Shown: piece by piece, positions 35,248 to 44,900 of the stretch
Position numbering within the stretch: position 1 is the first letter of the stretch
Layout of the letters: every line of letters begins with the position of its first letter
Assembly (NCBI RefSeq): GCF_017565705.1
Contig: NZ_JAGDYL010000018.1
Span: 27,629-91,628 of the forward strand
DNA length: 64,000 nucleotides
Direction: 5' to 3'
Source: Leucobacter ruminantium
GTDB lineage: Bacteria > Actinomycetota > Actinomycetes > Actinomycetales > Microbacteriaceae
Translations under genes and position numbers: made by a program
The notes under the pieces: generated by a model
The model's database searches: none
What the model saw: the letters and a program-made list of their open reading frames with translations, nothing else
Told to the model about the DNA's origin: nothing

Positions 35248-36129
35248 TCAGGCGAAGGCGAGGCGCGCCATGAGCCAGAGCCCGCAGGCGGAGACCGCGA
35301 TGGCGGCGGCGTAGCAGGCGAGCGTGACGAGTCTCGTCCGTGCGAACCGCCGCTCGAGCGAGGGCATGTCCGGCCGCACGATCGCGGGCGGCGCCTCGCC
35401 CTCGGGAGCCGGGCCGATGCGCTGCAGCACGGCGTCGGGCGCGGCAGGGCCGCCGTCCGTGGTCGTGGCCCGCGCGCCGTAGACCCGGGGGATCGTGCCG
35501 GCGTTCCGCAGCGCGGCCTGAAGGTCGCCCGTCTGTCCGTCGACCTGCGGCAGGGGTGGAGCGGGCGGCTGCGATGGGACGGGGGGCGGTGGGACCGGCG
35601 GTGCGGGAGGCGGCGGAACCGGCGGTGCGGGCGTTTCGGATCCGCGAGGGATCCCTCGCCCCGTCACCGCAGGCGCGCCTCCCGCGCCCTCGCGCCCGAC
35701 CGGTTCCGAGACGCCGCCGCTCGGCTGCGCCAGCGGCCGAGCGCTCTCGGCCTCACCGCGCTCTTCGACGCGCCGCCGCGGTGCGACGCGGGTCTCGTCT
35801 GCGTCGGGAGCAGCGCCCGAGCGGGGGCGACGCGGGGCGATGCGCGTGGCATCCTCGTCGACTGCGGGCCGCCGCGGGACCACGCGCGTCGCGTCCCCGT
35901 CGTCCCGGGGGCGGCGGGGCGACACCCGCGTGGCATCGTCCTCGTCCTCTTCCTCGACGCGGCGCGCGACGACCCTCGTCGCCTCATCCTCCTCGGCGCC
36001 GGATCGGCGGGGCACGACCCGCGTCGCCTCATCCTCCTCGGAGGCGGGGCGGCGCGACGGAACCACGCGCGTCGCGTCCTCCTCCTCGCGCTGCGCCTCG
36101 TCCAGAGGCTCCTCGGGCATCGCGTTCAT
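35248..36129 (-). CDS. Tail-anchored protein with seven acidic-ATRVV-PRR repeats, candidate phosphothreonine scaffold
   Basis: A 293-residue protein of no named family. Residues 15-120 hold seven units of the form (E/D)-A-T-R-V-(V/S/A)-P-R-R, with threonines at 20, 36, 51, 67, 81, 95 and 113, spaced 14-18 residues. A proline-rich segment follows (about 175-210, PPVPPPPAPPVPPPP), then a single C-terminal membrane helix (TLACYAAAIAVSACGLWLMA) with almost no tail, so the repeats face the cytoplasm. Acidic residues before a threonine and hydrophobic residues after it fit PknB-type phosphorylation and FHA binding. The ATG at 36129 overlaps the PP2C stop. The function is inferred from sequence style and operon context. 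Confidence 0.8.
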   Translation of the reverse strand: MNAMPEEPLDEAQREEEDATRVVPSRRPASEEDEATRVVPRRSGAEEDEATRVVARRVEEEDEDDATRVSPRRPRDDGDATRVVPRRPAVDEDATRIAPRRPRSGAAPDADETRVAPRRRVEERGEAESARPLAQPSGGVSEPVGREGAGGAPAVTGRGIPRGSETPAPPVPPPPAPPVPPPPVPSQPPAPPLPQVDGQTGDLQAALRNAGTIPRVYGARATTTDGGPAAPDAVLQRIGPAPEGEAPPAIVRPDMPSLERRFARTRLVTLACYAAAIAVSACGLWLMARLAFA

Positions 36130-36989
36130 CCCCGCACCGGCCTCGTGACCTCGATGGTCTCCTGGGTGTCCTCGCCCTCGTCGTCCGTCTGTTCGACGAC
36201 GTCGAAGGGGCCCGTTCCCGCGGAGCCCGCCGAGACCGTATCCACGACGATGACAGTGATGTTGTCGCGGCCGCCCGCCTCGCAAGCCCGGCGCACCAGT
36301 TCGTCGGCCACGGCCTCCGACCTGCCGCCGACCGTCAGCACCGCCCGGAGCTCTTCGTCGGCGAGCTCCGTCGTCAGACCGTCGGAGCAGACGAGCAGCC
36401 GGGTGCCGGTGCGCACCGGGATGAGCCAGCCGTCGTGCCGCGAGTCCTCGGAGCCGAGCGCCCTCGTGATGACGTTGCGCGGCGTCTCGGCCGCCTCGGC
36501 GCGTCCGGCCGCCGCGAGCTCGGCCTGCAGCGAGTGGTCGTCGGTGAGCTGCGAGAGGGCCGTGCCCGTGAGCTGATAGACCCGGGAGTCGCCGATGTTC
36601 AGCACGTACCAGTGCGGCGCCGCCTCGTGCTCGATGAGCACGACGCCCGTGAGCGTGCAGCCCGCGCCCCGCTCGGTACCGAAGGCGACGGTGTCGACGG
36701 CGCCGCGCGCGGCGGTGATCGCCGCATCGACATCGGCGACGCCGAGCGAGCGTCCCAGAGCGGCGAGTTCGGCGAACGCGCCGATGGCTGCGGCGCTCGC
36801 CCGGTCGCCCGCCTCATGCCCGCCCATACCGTCGGCGACGACGTAGACGGGGTGCTCGGCGATCGCCGAATCCTCGTTCACCTGCCTGCGCATGCCGACG
36901 TGCGTTCGCGCCGTCGCCTCGATCACGGGCGGCGTCGGCATTCCCGACTCCAGGCGGCCGTGCCGCCCGCCCGCGTACTGCCTGTTCAT
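36126..36989 (-). CDS. PP2C-family Ser/Thr protein phosphatase (PrpC/PstP-like)
   Basis: A 287-residue metal-dependent phosphatase. The motifs are ATARTHVGMRRQVNEDSAIA, YVVADGMGGHEAGDRASAAA with the metal-binding DGMGG, LLVCSDGLTTELADEELRAV and the final RDNITVIVVDTVS. It has no membrane segment. It should remove phosphates placed by the operon's kinase on the repeat protein, the FHA protein and others. It overlaps both neighbours by four bases (ATGA). The C-terminal tail, EDTQETIEVTRPVRG, also has acidic-threonine sites that could be regulated. Confidence 0.94.
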   Translation of the reverse strand: MNRQYAGGRHGRLESGMPTPPVIEATARTHVGMRRQVNEDSAIAEHPVYVVADGMGGHEAGDRASAAAIGAFAELAALGRSLGVADVDAAITAARGAVDTVAFGTERGAGCTLTGVVLIEHEAAPHWYVLNIGDSRVYQLTGTALSQLTDDHSLQAELAAAGRAEAAETPRNVITRALGSEDSRHDGWLIPVRTGTRLLVCSDGLTTELADEELRAVLTVGGRSEAVADELVRRACEAGGRDNITVIVVDTVSAGSAGTGPFDVVEQTDDEGEDTQETIEVTRPVRG

Positions 36990-39403
36990 GCCGTTCCGCC
37001 TTCCGCGCGGCCGTGCCGCCTCATGAATCCGATGCCGTACGAGCGCAGCGAGTACGCGGCCCCGAGCCGAGCGCGGCGGCGCAGGGTCGCCTTCCGCTCG
37101 GCGCTATCGGCATCCGTCGCCTGCCACAGGGTGTCGGCGATCGAACCGTCGATGCCGTGCGCCGAGAATACCGCTCGATCCACCTGCGCCGCCGCCCACA
37201 CGGCGGGCTTGCTGCCGATCGCCTCCGCGATCTCCGCGCGGCTCGCCCCCTCGGGAATCGCGACGCCCGCGTCGCGGGCGCGGTCGACGAGCTCTTCCCA
37301 GGCCCCGAGCGCCCGGAGCTCCGGGTCGGCCTCGGAGCGCCGCTTGCGGGAGCGCAGGCGCTTCGCGAGCGGCAGGAAGAGGAACGGCAACGCCAGCAGG
37401 GCCGCCGAGCCGAGCGACAGGCCGGCGATCCGCAGCAGCGGGCCGAGCCACGGTGCGGCGACGACCTCGGGGTCGTCCTTCGATCCCTCGGTCTGATCGC
37501 CGAGACCGACCGGCGGGTCGACCTCCTGCGCGTCGCGCTCCTCGGGAGTGGTCGGGAACTCGGGCAGCTGCTCGCCCTGCTCCAGCCGCTGCGGTGGCTG
37601 GGTGACCTGCGGGGTGACGTCGAAGGGCACCCAGGTCGCGCGGTCGCCCCGCACCTCGATCCACGCGGCCAGGTTCTCGCCCGTGCACTCGTCCTCGCAG
37701 GCGGGCACGCCCGGGACCTCCTCACCGCCGAGGCGCACCCCGACGACGACACGGGAGTCGTAGCCGAGCGCGCGCGCCACGAGCGCGGCTGCCGCCGCGA
37801 ACTGCTCGTCGTCGCCGATGCCCGCGACGAGCTGAGCCGCGTTCGCCTCGGGACCGGCGGCGAGCTGCTGGGAGTTGAGCTGCGAGAAGAGCGTCTCGAT
37901 GCGGGCGAGCGAGTGGCCGCCCGCGCTCGACTCGAACTTCGTGCCGTACTCCTCGCCGAGCCGCTCGATCCAGAGCCGTTCGCCCTCGCGGTCGCTCATC
38001 GAGTGGCTCAGGTAGCCGCGCTCTCTGAGCATCCCGATGAGGCCGGCGAGCCCGTCGGCGTCGGCTGCGAGGCCCTGCCGATCGATCCACTTCGCGAGCT
38101 CGGGCAGCTCGTCGAGTTCCACGAGAGGCGCCGTCGAACTCGGATCGCCGAGCTCTCCCTCGGGCACCGCAGTCTCCATCTCGGCGGTATAGGCGTCGCC
38201 GTCCGCGAGCCCGCGGACCGCGCCCTTCTCGCCGGGCACGGCGATCGCGCCACCCGTCTCGCGATTCACGTAGAACGAGTCGGAGAGCTCGGACGCCCTC
38301 GGCCCGCTGAAGACCGGGGGCTCGGCGAGCGGAGCCGTCGGCGCCCAGATGTCGGAGTAGCCCTCGCGCACCTCGACCGAGACGCGACTCGGCTTCGACG
38401 CGCGATCCCCGCTCGGGAAGCGCGTGAAACGCCCTGCCGCGTCACCGCTGACGTGGAAGTCGACACCGTCGTACTCGTCGAGCACGGCGAGCCGCAGCCG
38501 CTCGGGCAGTGCACCGTCGGCCGAGACGCCGAAGAGCGGCGAGTCGATGCCCGCGTCACGCTTCGCATTGCGATAGGAGGCGAGCGGGCTGGGCCGATCC
38601 CTCACCACCAGCTCGGGATCGATCGAGTCGCGGGGCACAGCGCGCGCGCCCGCGTCGAGCATCGGTGCGAAGAGCAGACCGGCGGCGAGCGCCGCGACGA
38701 GGATGCCCGCACCGACGGCGGCGCGCACGACGCCTCCCTTGCGCAGTTGCGGCTCGCCCTCGGTGCGACCGAGACGCAGGGCTGCGCGGCGCTCGGCACC
38801 CGCCGTCCAGACGATCCACACCGCTGCGAGCACGGCAGCCGCGAGCCACAGGCCGATCTCGCGCGGAGCCGCTATGCTCACGGGCCCCAGGTGGAGCGGT
38901 GCGCTGACGGCCGAGGCGCCGAAGACGGTGCCGAACGCGACCGGGGCGAGCATCGGCAGCGCCGCCAGCACCGGCCATCTGCCTCCCCGCAGCGCGATGA
39001 ACACGACGAGCAGCGCCGTGGCGAACATGACGACGTAAGCGGGCACGAGCACCGTCTGGTAGGTGCCGACCGGCAGCGTCAGCGTGAGCAGCTGCTTCCA
39101 GCCGAGCGCGATCGCGGCCAGCCCGTCGCCGAGGCCGCGCAGCGGCCCGCTCGCGATCGACTGCGGAACCGCGACGGGCACCACTGTGAGGGCGAACACG
39201 CCGAGCACGAGGGCGGCGAAGACCGGGAAGGAGAGCCGCCAGCGCTCGCGCGCCCAGGCGAGGCCTGCGCCGAGCACGAGCGCGACGAGCGCGACGAGCC
39301 ACAGCCAGCCGGTGCGGTAGATCGGCCAGGCGGCGAGCACGCCGATGGCGAGCGCGACCGCCGCCGCCGCGATGCCCCCCGCGAGGCGCACGCCGGCCCT
39401 CAC
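36986..39403 (-). CDS. Transglutaminase-like (TgpA/DUF3488-type) membrane protein, catalytic Cys and His apparently lost
   Basis: An 805-residue protein. The N-terminal part has about eight membrane helices (residues 8-240, such as LVALVALVLGAGLAWA). A large outside region follows, then a transglutaminase-core-like segment at about 600-670, another helix near 720 and a DUF4129-like cytoplasmic tail. In active relatives the core reads GxC..FA....LAR..G.PARVV, then HAW.EV and PFDPTP. Here it is GDDEQFAAAAALVARALGYD, ENLAAWIEV and PFDVTP. The Asp is kept, but no Cys or His is at the expected places. It may be a structural rather than catalytic member. The GTG at 39403 overlaps the DUF58 stop. 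Confidence 0.85.
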   Translation of the reverse strand: MRAGVRLAGGIAAAAVALAIGVLAAWPIYRTGWLWLVALVALVLGAGLAWARERWRLSFPVFAALVLGVFALTVVPVAVPQSIASGPLRGLGDGLAAIALGWKQLLTLTLPVGTYQTVLVPAYVVMFATALLVVFIALRGGRWPVLAALPMLAPVAFGTVFGASAVSAPLHLGPVSIAAPREIGLWLAAAVLAAVWIVWTAGAERRAALRLGRTEGEPQLRKGGVVRAAVGAGILVAALAAGLLFAPMLDAGARAVPRDSIDPELVVRDRPSPLASYRNAKRDAGIDSPLFGVSADGALPERLRLAVLDEYDGVDFHVSGDAAGRFTRFPSGDRASKPSRVSVEVREGYSDIWAPTAPLAEPPVFSGPRASELSDSFYVNRETGGAIAVPGEKGAVRGLADGDAYTAEMETAVPEGELGDPSSTAPLVELDELPELAKWIDRQGLAADADGLAGLIGMLRERGYLSHSMSDREGERLWIERLGEEYGTKFESSAGGHSLARIETLFSQLNSQQLAAGPEANAAQLVAGIGDDEQFAAAAALVARALGYDSRVVVGVRLGGEEVPGVPACEDECTGENLAAWIEVRGDRATWVPFDVTPQVTQPPQRLEQGEQLPEFPTTPEERDAQEVDPPVGLGDQTEGSKDDPEVVAAPWLGPLLRIAGLSLGSAALLALPFLFLPLAKRLRSRKRRSEADPELRALGAWEELVDRARDAGVAIPEGASRAEIAEAIGSKPAVWAAAQVDRAVFSAHGIDGSIADTLWQATDADSAERKATLRRRARLGAAYSLRSYGIGFMRRHGRAEGGTA

Positions 39404-40833
39404 AGCGCGCTCCTGATCATCATCTGCGGCAGGTCGCCCAACGCGCCTACAGTGAACATGGTGAGCGGGTCGACGCGCTGCGCGCGCGGCTCGGCGTGGA
39501 GCTCGCAGCGCACCGCGACCACGTGCACGTCGGGAGTGAACGCGACGGCCGCGCGGCGGATGCGGGTGGCGTCGACGGCTCCTCCCGTCACGATCGCGAC
39601 GATCGACAGGGGCCGCCTCGAGTGCGCGAGGCCCTTCGCGAGTGCTTCGAAGGGCAGCCCCTCGGGCGCCGTCTCCAGCTCGGACCATGCGTTCAGCAGC
39701 TGCTGCGGATCGCGCGACGGCAGCTCCTCGAGACCGTCGATGCTCGGGCGCACACGACCGGGCGCCCACGCCGAGGCGACGAAGCGCTCGCGCCCCTCGC
39801 GCACGGCCTGCACCGAGATCGACGCGGCGACGCTCACCCCGAGCTCGAATTCGTCATCGCTGCGGTACTCCTCGCGCCTGGCGTCGAAGAGCACGGCGAC
39901 GCGCGCGGTCTGCGACTCCTCGTACTGACGCACCATGAGGGTTCCCGTCTTCGCCGTGGACTTCCAGTGGACGTGGCGCATGGCGTCGCCCGGCGCGTAC
40001 TCGCGCACCGCGTAGAAGGAGAGATCGGAGTCGGTGAGGCGGCGGCTCGACGCGCCCTCGAGATCGCGCACGAGGCCCGCGGTGTTGGGCGGGAGCTGCG
40101 CGGTGGCCGGGTGCACGTAGAGCAGGTGCCGTTCGGGCCAGGTGACCTCGCGGCGCAGCAGCGCGAGCGGGTCGCGGCGGGCGACGGTGAGCGGGCCGAC
40201 GCGGATCACGCCGCGGTGCGGCGCGGGCACGACGACCTCGAGGTCGACGCTCTGGCCGGGGCCGATGAACGGGATGGTGATCTCTCGCAGCGCCTGGCCG
40301 ATGGGCAGCTCGGCGACGGCGGGCAGCGCGGGTCGAGCGCCCCGGTTCTCGACGTGCAGCCGCACCTGGGCGCGGCCACCCGCGACGACGCTCTGCCTGT
40401 CGAGCACGATGCCGACGCTGTAGGCGCGGCTGCCGATGAGGAAGGGCAGCGCGACGAGCAGCATGAGAGCGCCGACCACGGCCACGAACCAGGCCTCGAT
40501 CCACGAGCAGGCGATGCCGAGCGCGAAGCCGACCGCGGTGAGCACGATCACGAACCAGCCGAGCGGCGTGATCGCCTGGGTCACCGCTCGCTGCGCACGG
40601 CCCAGGCGACGACGCGTGCGGCGCAGCCAGCGGCGTGCGGCGAGGCGGCGGCGCTCGGCCGGCGCGAGCCGGTGCGTGCGCGTGCCGGTCTCCCCGAGGC
40701 GCGTGGTCGTGCCCCGGGTGCCTCTGGTTCCACGGGTGCCGCGGGTGCCGCGGGTACCGCGGGTACCGAGCGTGCCCCGTGTGCCGCGCGTGCCGGTGCG
40801 GAAGAGCCGACCGCGGGTGCTCTCGTTGCTCAC
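39400..40833 (-). CDS. DUF58-family membrane protein with an N-terminal (GTR)n tract
   Basis: A 477-residue protein that usually pairs with MoxR ATPases. It has two membrane helices near 85-130. The DUF58 signature is YAPGDAMRHVHWKSTAKTGT near residue 290, followed by a von Willebrand-like fold. The extreme N-terminus, residues about 13-42, is a run of GTR units from a 9-bp-like DNA repeat (about 40710-40795). It is very basic and threonine-rich and would lie in the cytoplasm. The start is the GTG at 40833, overlapping the MoxR stop; the longer upstream frame is a shadow of moxR. Confidence 0.88.
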   Translation of the reverse strand: MSNESTRGRLFRTGTRGTRGTLGTRGTRGTRGTRGTRGTRGTTTRLGETGTRTHRLAPAERRRLAARRWLRRTRRRLGRAQRAVTQAITPLGWFVIVLTAVGFALGIACSWIEAWFVAVVGALMLLVALPFLIGSRAYSVGIVLDRQSVVAGGRAQVRLHVENRGARPALPAVAELPIGQALREITIPFIGPGQSVDLEVVVPAPHRGVIRVGPLTVARRDPLALLRREVTWPERHLLYVHPATAQLPPNTAGLVRDLEGASSRRLTDSDLSFYAVREYAPGDAMRHVHWKSTAKTGTLMVRQYEESQTARVAVLFDARREEYRSDDEFELGVSVAASISVQAVREGRERFVASAWAPGRVRPSIDGLEELPSRDPQQLLNAWSELETAPEGLPFEALAKGLAHSRRPLSIVAIVTGGAVDATRIRRAAVAFTPDVHVVAVRCELHAEPRAQRVDPLTMFTVGALGDLPQMMIRSAL

Positions 40834-41828
40834 GCGGTGCCGTTCTCCTGAGGGATCGGGGTGTCGAGCAGGATCTGTCCGATGACGGCCTCGGCGGTGA
40901 CGCCGTCGAACTCGGCCTCGGGCTCGAGCACGAGGCGGTGGGCCAGCACCGGGGTGGCGAGCTCGCGCACGTCGTCGGGGGTGACGTAGGGTCGGCCCGC
41001 GACGAGCGCCCACGCCGAGGCCATGCGCTGCAGGCTGAGGGCGCCGCGCACGCTCGCACCCAGGCGCACCTCGGCCGCCCTGCGCGTCGACTCCACGAGT
41101 CGGGTGATGTACTCGGCGATGAGCGGGCTCACGTAGACGCTGCGCGAGAACTGCTGCAGCTGGGTGAGAGTGCCGACGTTCATCACGGCCGGCACCTCGG
41201 GCGTGACCGCGCTCTGCTGCAGGATGCGCATCATCGCGGCGTCATCGGGATAGCCGATCGAGGTCTTCACCATGAAGCGGTCGAGCTGGGCCTCGGGCAG
41301 CCGGTAGGTGCCCGCCTGCTCGACCGGGTTCTGGGTGGCGATCACGAGGAAGGGCGAGCTGACGGGGTGGGTCTGCCCGTCGACCGTGACCTGGTGCTCC
41401 TCCATCACCTCGAGCAGCGCCGACTGGGTCTTCGGGCTCGCGCGGTTGATCTCGTCGGCGAGCACGACGTTCGCGAAGATCGGGCCCGCATGGAACTCGA
41501 AGATGCCCTGCTTCTGGTCGTAGACGGTGATGCCGGTCACGTCGCCCGGCAGCAGATCGGGAGTGAACTGAATGCGCGACGAGGTGCCGTGCATCGACTT
41601 CGCGAGCGCGCGGGCCAGCGCGGTCTTGCCCGTTCCCGGCACGTCCTCGAGCAGCACGTGGCCCCCGGCGATGGTCGTGGCGAGCACCAGCTCGATCACG
41701 CGGCGCTTGCCCTGGATGGCGTGCTCCATCGCGTCTGCTGCGGTGCTCACGGCTTCGCTCGCCCAGCTCGCGCGCTCGTCGGTGAGCGGGCCGGTCGTCT
41801 CGGCCACGAGGTTCGGCTCGGGTGTCAT
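40830..41828 (-). CDS. MoxR-family AAA ATPase
   Basis: A 332-residue chaperone-like ATPase of the MoxR type. Walker A is LLEDVPGTGKTALARALA near residue 60, Walker B is VVLADEINRASPKTQSALLE, and sensor motifs follow (VIATQNPVEQAGTYRLPEAQ). MoxR proteins remodel or activate partner complexes, typically with a DUF58 protein, as here. The start is the ATG at 41828 (MTPEPNLVAETTG), preceded by AAGGA; the longer frame upstream runs over the intergenic palindrome. It follows the FN3 gene after a 98-nt gap, the first break in the operon, so a second promoter may be there. Confidence 0.94.
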   Translation of the reverse strand: MTPEPNLVAETTGPLTDERASWASEAVSTAADAMEHAIQGKRRVIELVLATTIAGGHVLLEDVPGTGKTALARALAKSMHGTSSRIQFTPDLLPGDVTGITVYDQKQGIFEFHAGPIFANVVLADEINRASPKTQSALLEVMEEHQVTVDGQTHPVSSPFLVIATQNPVEQAGTYRLPEAQLDRFMVKTSIGYPDDAAMMRILQQSAVTPEVPAVMNVGTLTQLQQFSRSVYVSPLIAEYITRLVESTRRAAEVRLGASVRGALSLQRMASAWALVAGRPYVTPDDVRELATPVLAHRLVLEPEAEFDGVTAEAVIGQILLDTPIPQENGTA

Positions 41829-41888
41829 CTGCGGTTCCTTCTCTCGGTGCGAGGAGTCTCGGTGCTGGTCGGGTCGTCTTGGGTCGGG

Positions 41889-41904
41889 GTGAGGGATCCC
41901 TCGC
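41889..41904. repeat. GTGAGGGATCCCTCGC palindrome in the FN3-moxR gap
   Basis: Two overlapping GAGGGATC words (41891 +, 41895 -) form a near-perfect 16-bp palindrome. They are flanked by direct repeats of GGGTCGGGG (41881-41889 and 41909-41917). It lies 22 bp after the FN3 stop and could attenuate transcription between the long surface-protein gene and the downstream genes. Confidence 0.7.
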
Positions 41905-41926
41905 CCACGGGTCGGGGCGAACGATG

Positions 41927-44900
41927 CTAGGGGCAGGCGTTCACCTGTGCGGTCAGCGTCTGCAACGGCGCGTATGCTCCACTCCACGCCACGGTAAGCG
42001 TCGCATTGGGGCGATCATACGTCGGTGTCGCAGAGCCCCTGGCCGCCGGGTCGATGCGGTTCAGCAGATCGGCGGTCGTTGCGGTCGTGGCCACGCATCC
42101 CGAGAGGTCTACCGTGACCGGGCCCGGCACGTTGCCCTCGATCGCCACGGCCTCGGAGCAGACGTTGTTCTTGCACTGCGCAACCGAGTAGGTGTTGCCG
42201 GCGACCACCGGGCTCGGGAAATTGCCGCCCTGCGCCGCCCCGTTGACGTAGTACTGCAGTTGGTGGCTGTTGTCCACTCGCTCGACGGTGGGCCCAGAGG
42301 CCTGGGTATACCGCGCCTGGTTGCCGCCGACACTGGGGGTGGTGTTGATCGTCCAGCCGGCCGTGACCGTCGGCGGAGGCGGCGATCCACCAATGGGCAC
42401 GTCGATCGACACCGACTGAGCATCACCCCATTCGTTCTTGGCGCACGCGGTGACGGTCGCCGCTTGATAGGTCGTCCCGGTGACTTCCTTGGTTCCTGTT
42501 GTGCCGTTCGTGCTGGGGAGACAGAAGCCGCTGGTCGTGGCGTCCCACCTCGGACTCGCGCCGCCGCGGGAATCGACCGTAACGCTCACCGTCGCTTTGT
42601 TGCTGCCCTGCGCGGACTCCACGAAGGCGACGGAGACGATCGGCCGACCGCTCACCTCAATCGTTCCGTTCGCGACGGATCCCTCGGCAGAGGCTCCGTT
42701 CGGCACCTCGTACGCGGTCTTCGGCACCACCGTGTAGCTCGCCGTGCCGACGGCGACGCCGGGAACGTCGACCTGGGTGTTGCGGCCCGACGCGGAGGTC
42801 TCGATACCGCCGACGATCACTCGGTAGCCGCTCGTGCCGTTGCCGCCCTGGATCTTCAATCGCACCGTGCCGCTGTCGGGCGACTCTGCGGAGCGCTGCT
42901 CCGGGGTGACGGTCGGGGCATCCGGAGCGCGGTAAGCCCACGCGACAGCCCCGTTCGCCGACGGATCGGAATCGCCGACGGCGTTGGTCGCCACGGCGGT
43001 GTAGGTGTGCTTCGCACCGTTCTCGAGGCCTCCGACGGTGCAGGTGAACTGACCGCCGCCGCCGGAGCAGCTCGCGCCGACGGGGCTTCCGTCGCGGAGC
43101 AGCTTCACTCCCGAAACGCCCGGGTACGAGGCCTCGCCGCTGAGCACGACGGACAGCGTCACGCTGTTCTCGGTGTAGCCGACCTGGCTGACCCCGGTCG
43201 GCGGGCGCGGCACGCCCTGCGCGTCGAGCTCGATGACGCCCTGGCCCACCCGGTTCTGCGCGTCGCGCACCGTGAAGGTCGCGGTGCACTTGCCGCCCGC
43301 GCCCTTCGCCCCGTTCGGCCAGCCGACGGAGACGCCCTCGCCCGTCGACTGGAAAGTGCCGACGGCGCAGGCGCCGCCGCTCACGGACTCGAGCGTGAGC
43401 CCGCCGCCGCTCTTGCCCCGGAAGGGATCGTATTCTCCCGGCGCTCCGATGAGCTGCGTCTGGCAGTTGGAGCCGACGGTGCAGCTCAGCTGCACGGTCG
43501 CGCCCCGCGGCGTGTCCCTGGCAGCCTCGCCGACGCGCAGTGTGAGTGGTGCCTGGCTCTCACCGGCGCCGCTCACGCTCACGACGAGCGCGTCCTGCGT
43601 GCCGGGCACCGCGTCTGCGCGAGCCTGCACGGTGAGCTGCGATCCGCCGGGAGCGACCTCGAAGGCCCCGCCCCCGCCGCTGATGCTGAACGCCAGCTTG
43701 CCGGTGTTGCCCTCGCGGCCGCCCTGCCAGCGCACCATGTCGACCAGGTTGATCGTCTCCGAGGCGCCCGGGGAGACCGTGCGCGTCAGCGTCTCGAGTT
43801 CGGCGACCGGCTCGTTCGGCACGATCTCGATCGGCACGGCGAGCTGCGTCCACGCCTTCTGCTCGGTGAGCTTGACCGAGACGACGCAGGTGTCGGTCCA
43901 CGGGCCTCCCTTGCCTGCGGCGTAGCTCAGGCTCGAAGCGCCCTTGGCCGTGCAGCTCGCCTGCCCGCGCTGCGTCGTGAACGCGCCCGACTTCAGCTCG
44001 GCGCGATCCCCCGAGGCGAGGTCGACGATGTCGTCGAGCGCCGCGTCGGCCGTCTTGCCCTCCTCGACGCGGATGGGGGCGAGACCGGGTTTCAGCGTGA
44101 GCCGCAGCTCGTCGAGCGGCGGCACCACCAGGAAGCCGAACGACTCCACCTCCTCGCCCGTGACATCGGTGCCGGAGAGCCTGAAGGCCACGAGGTCGCC
44201 CTCGGCCCGGTACTTGCCCACGATGTTGCTGCCCTTGGCGCTGAAGCGGTCGGCTGCGGAGCCCCAGACCGACAGCTCGAGGGATCGCACATCGCCTCCG
44301 GCCCAGTACACCCGGTCGGTCACGACGTCGACTCCGCCGCGCTCGAGCTCGGCACGATCCCTCGCGGACAGCACGGTGTCCATGACCGTCGGAGCCTGCT
44401 GGCCGACGCGAGCGGAGGTCTGCACGACGATCAGGCCGTCGGCGGTGCTCGAGCTCTCGGAGGAGCGCACGGTGTAGCGGTAGGAGACGGTTCCGAGCTC
44501 GTCGCCGGCGCGAACGGCGATGCGCCCCTTCTTGAGCTCGGAGGTGTCGAGGCGGTCGGCGAGTTCGCGGTACTGCGGCGAGTTCTCGCCACCCGGCACG
44601 TTCGGCACCACCTCGACGATCGACAGGCGGCCGTTCGCCGGGTCGATGTCGTTGTCGAGCGGGCGCACCGACGCGGCGTCCTTCGCACCCTTCGCGAGGC
44701 GCACGTAGTCGCTGTAGGTGATCGGGGCGCCGCCGTTCGGGTCGGCCTCCGTGACGATCACGCGGAGCCGCCCCTCGGCCTCGCCGCCGAACTCGTCGCG
44801 CACCGAGTAGCCGAGCAGCACCATGCCCGGCTTCGCCTTCGTCGACGCCTCGACCTGGATCGCGGAGCTGCGAGGCGCGAGCGTCGCCGACAGCTGCGGA

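Noticed and set aside
39400..41013. A longer N-terminus for the DUF58 protein (537 residues)
   Set aside because: The extension is the moxR gene in another frame. The GTG at 40833 overlaps the moxR stop as elsewhere in this operon.
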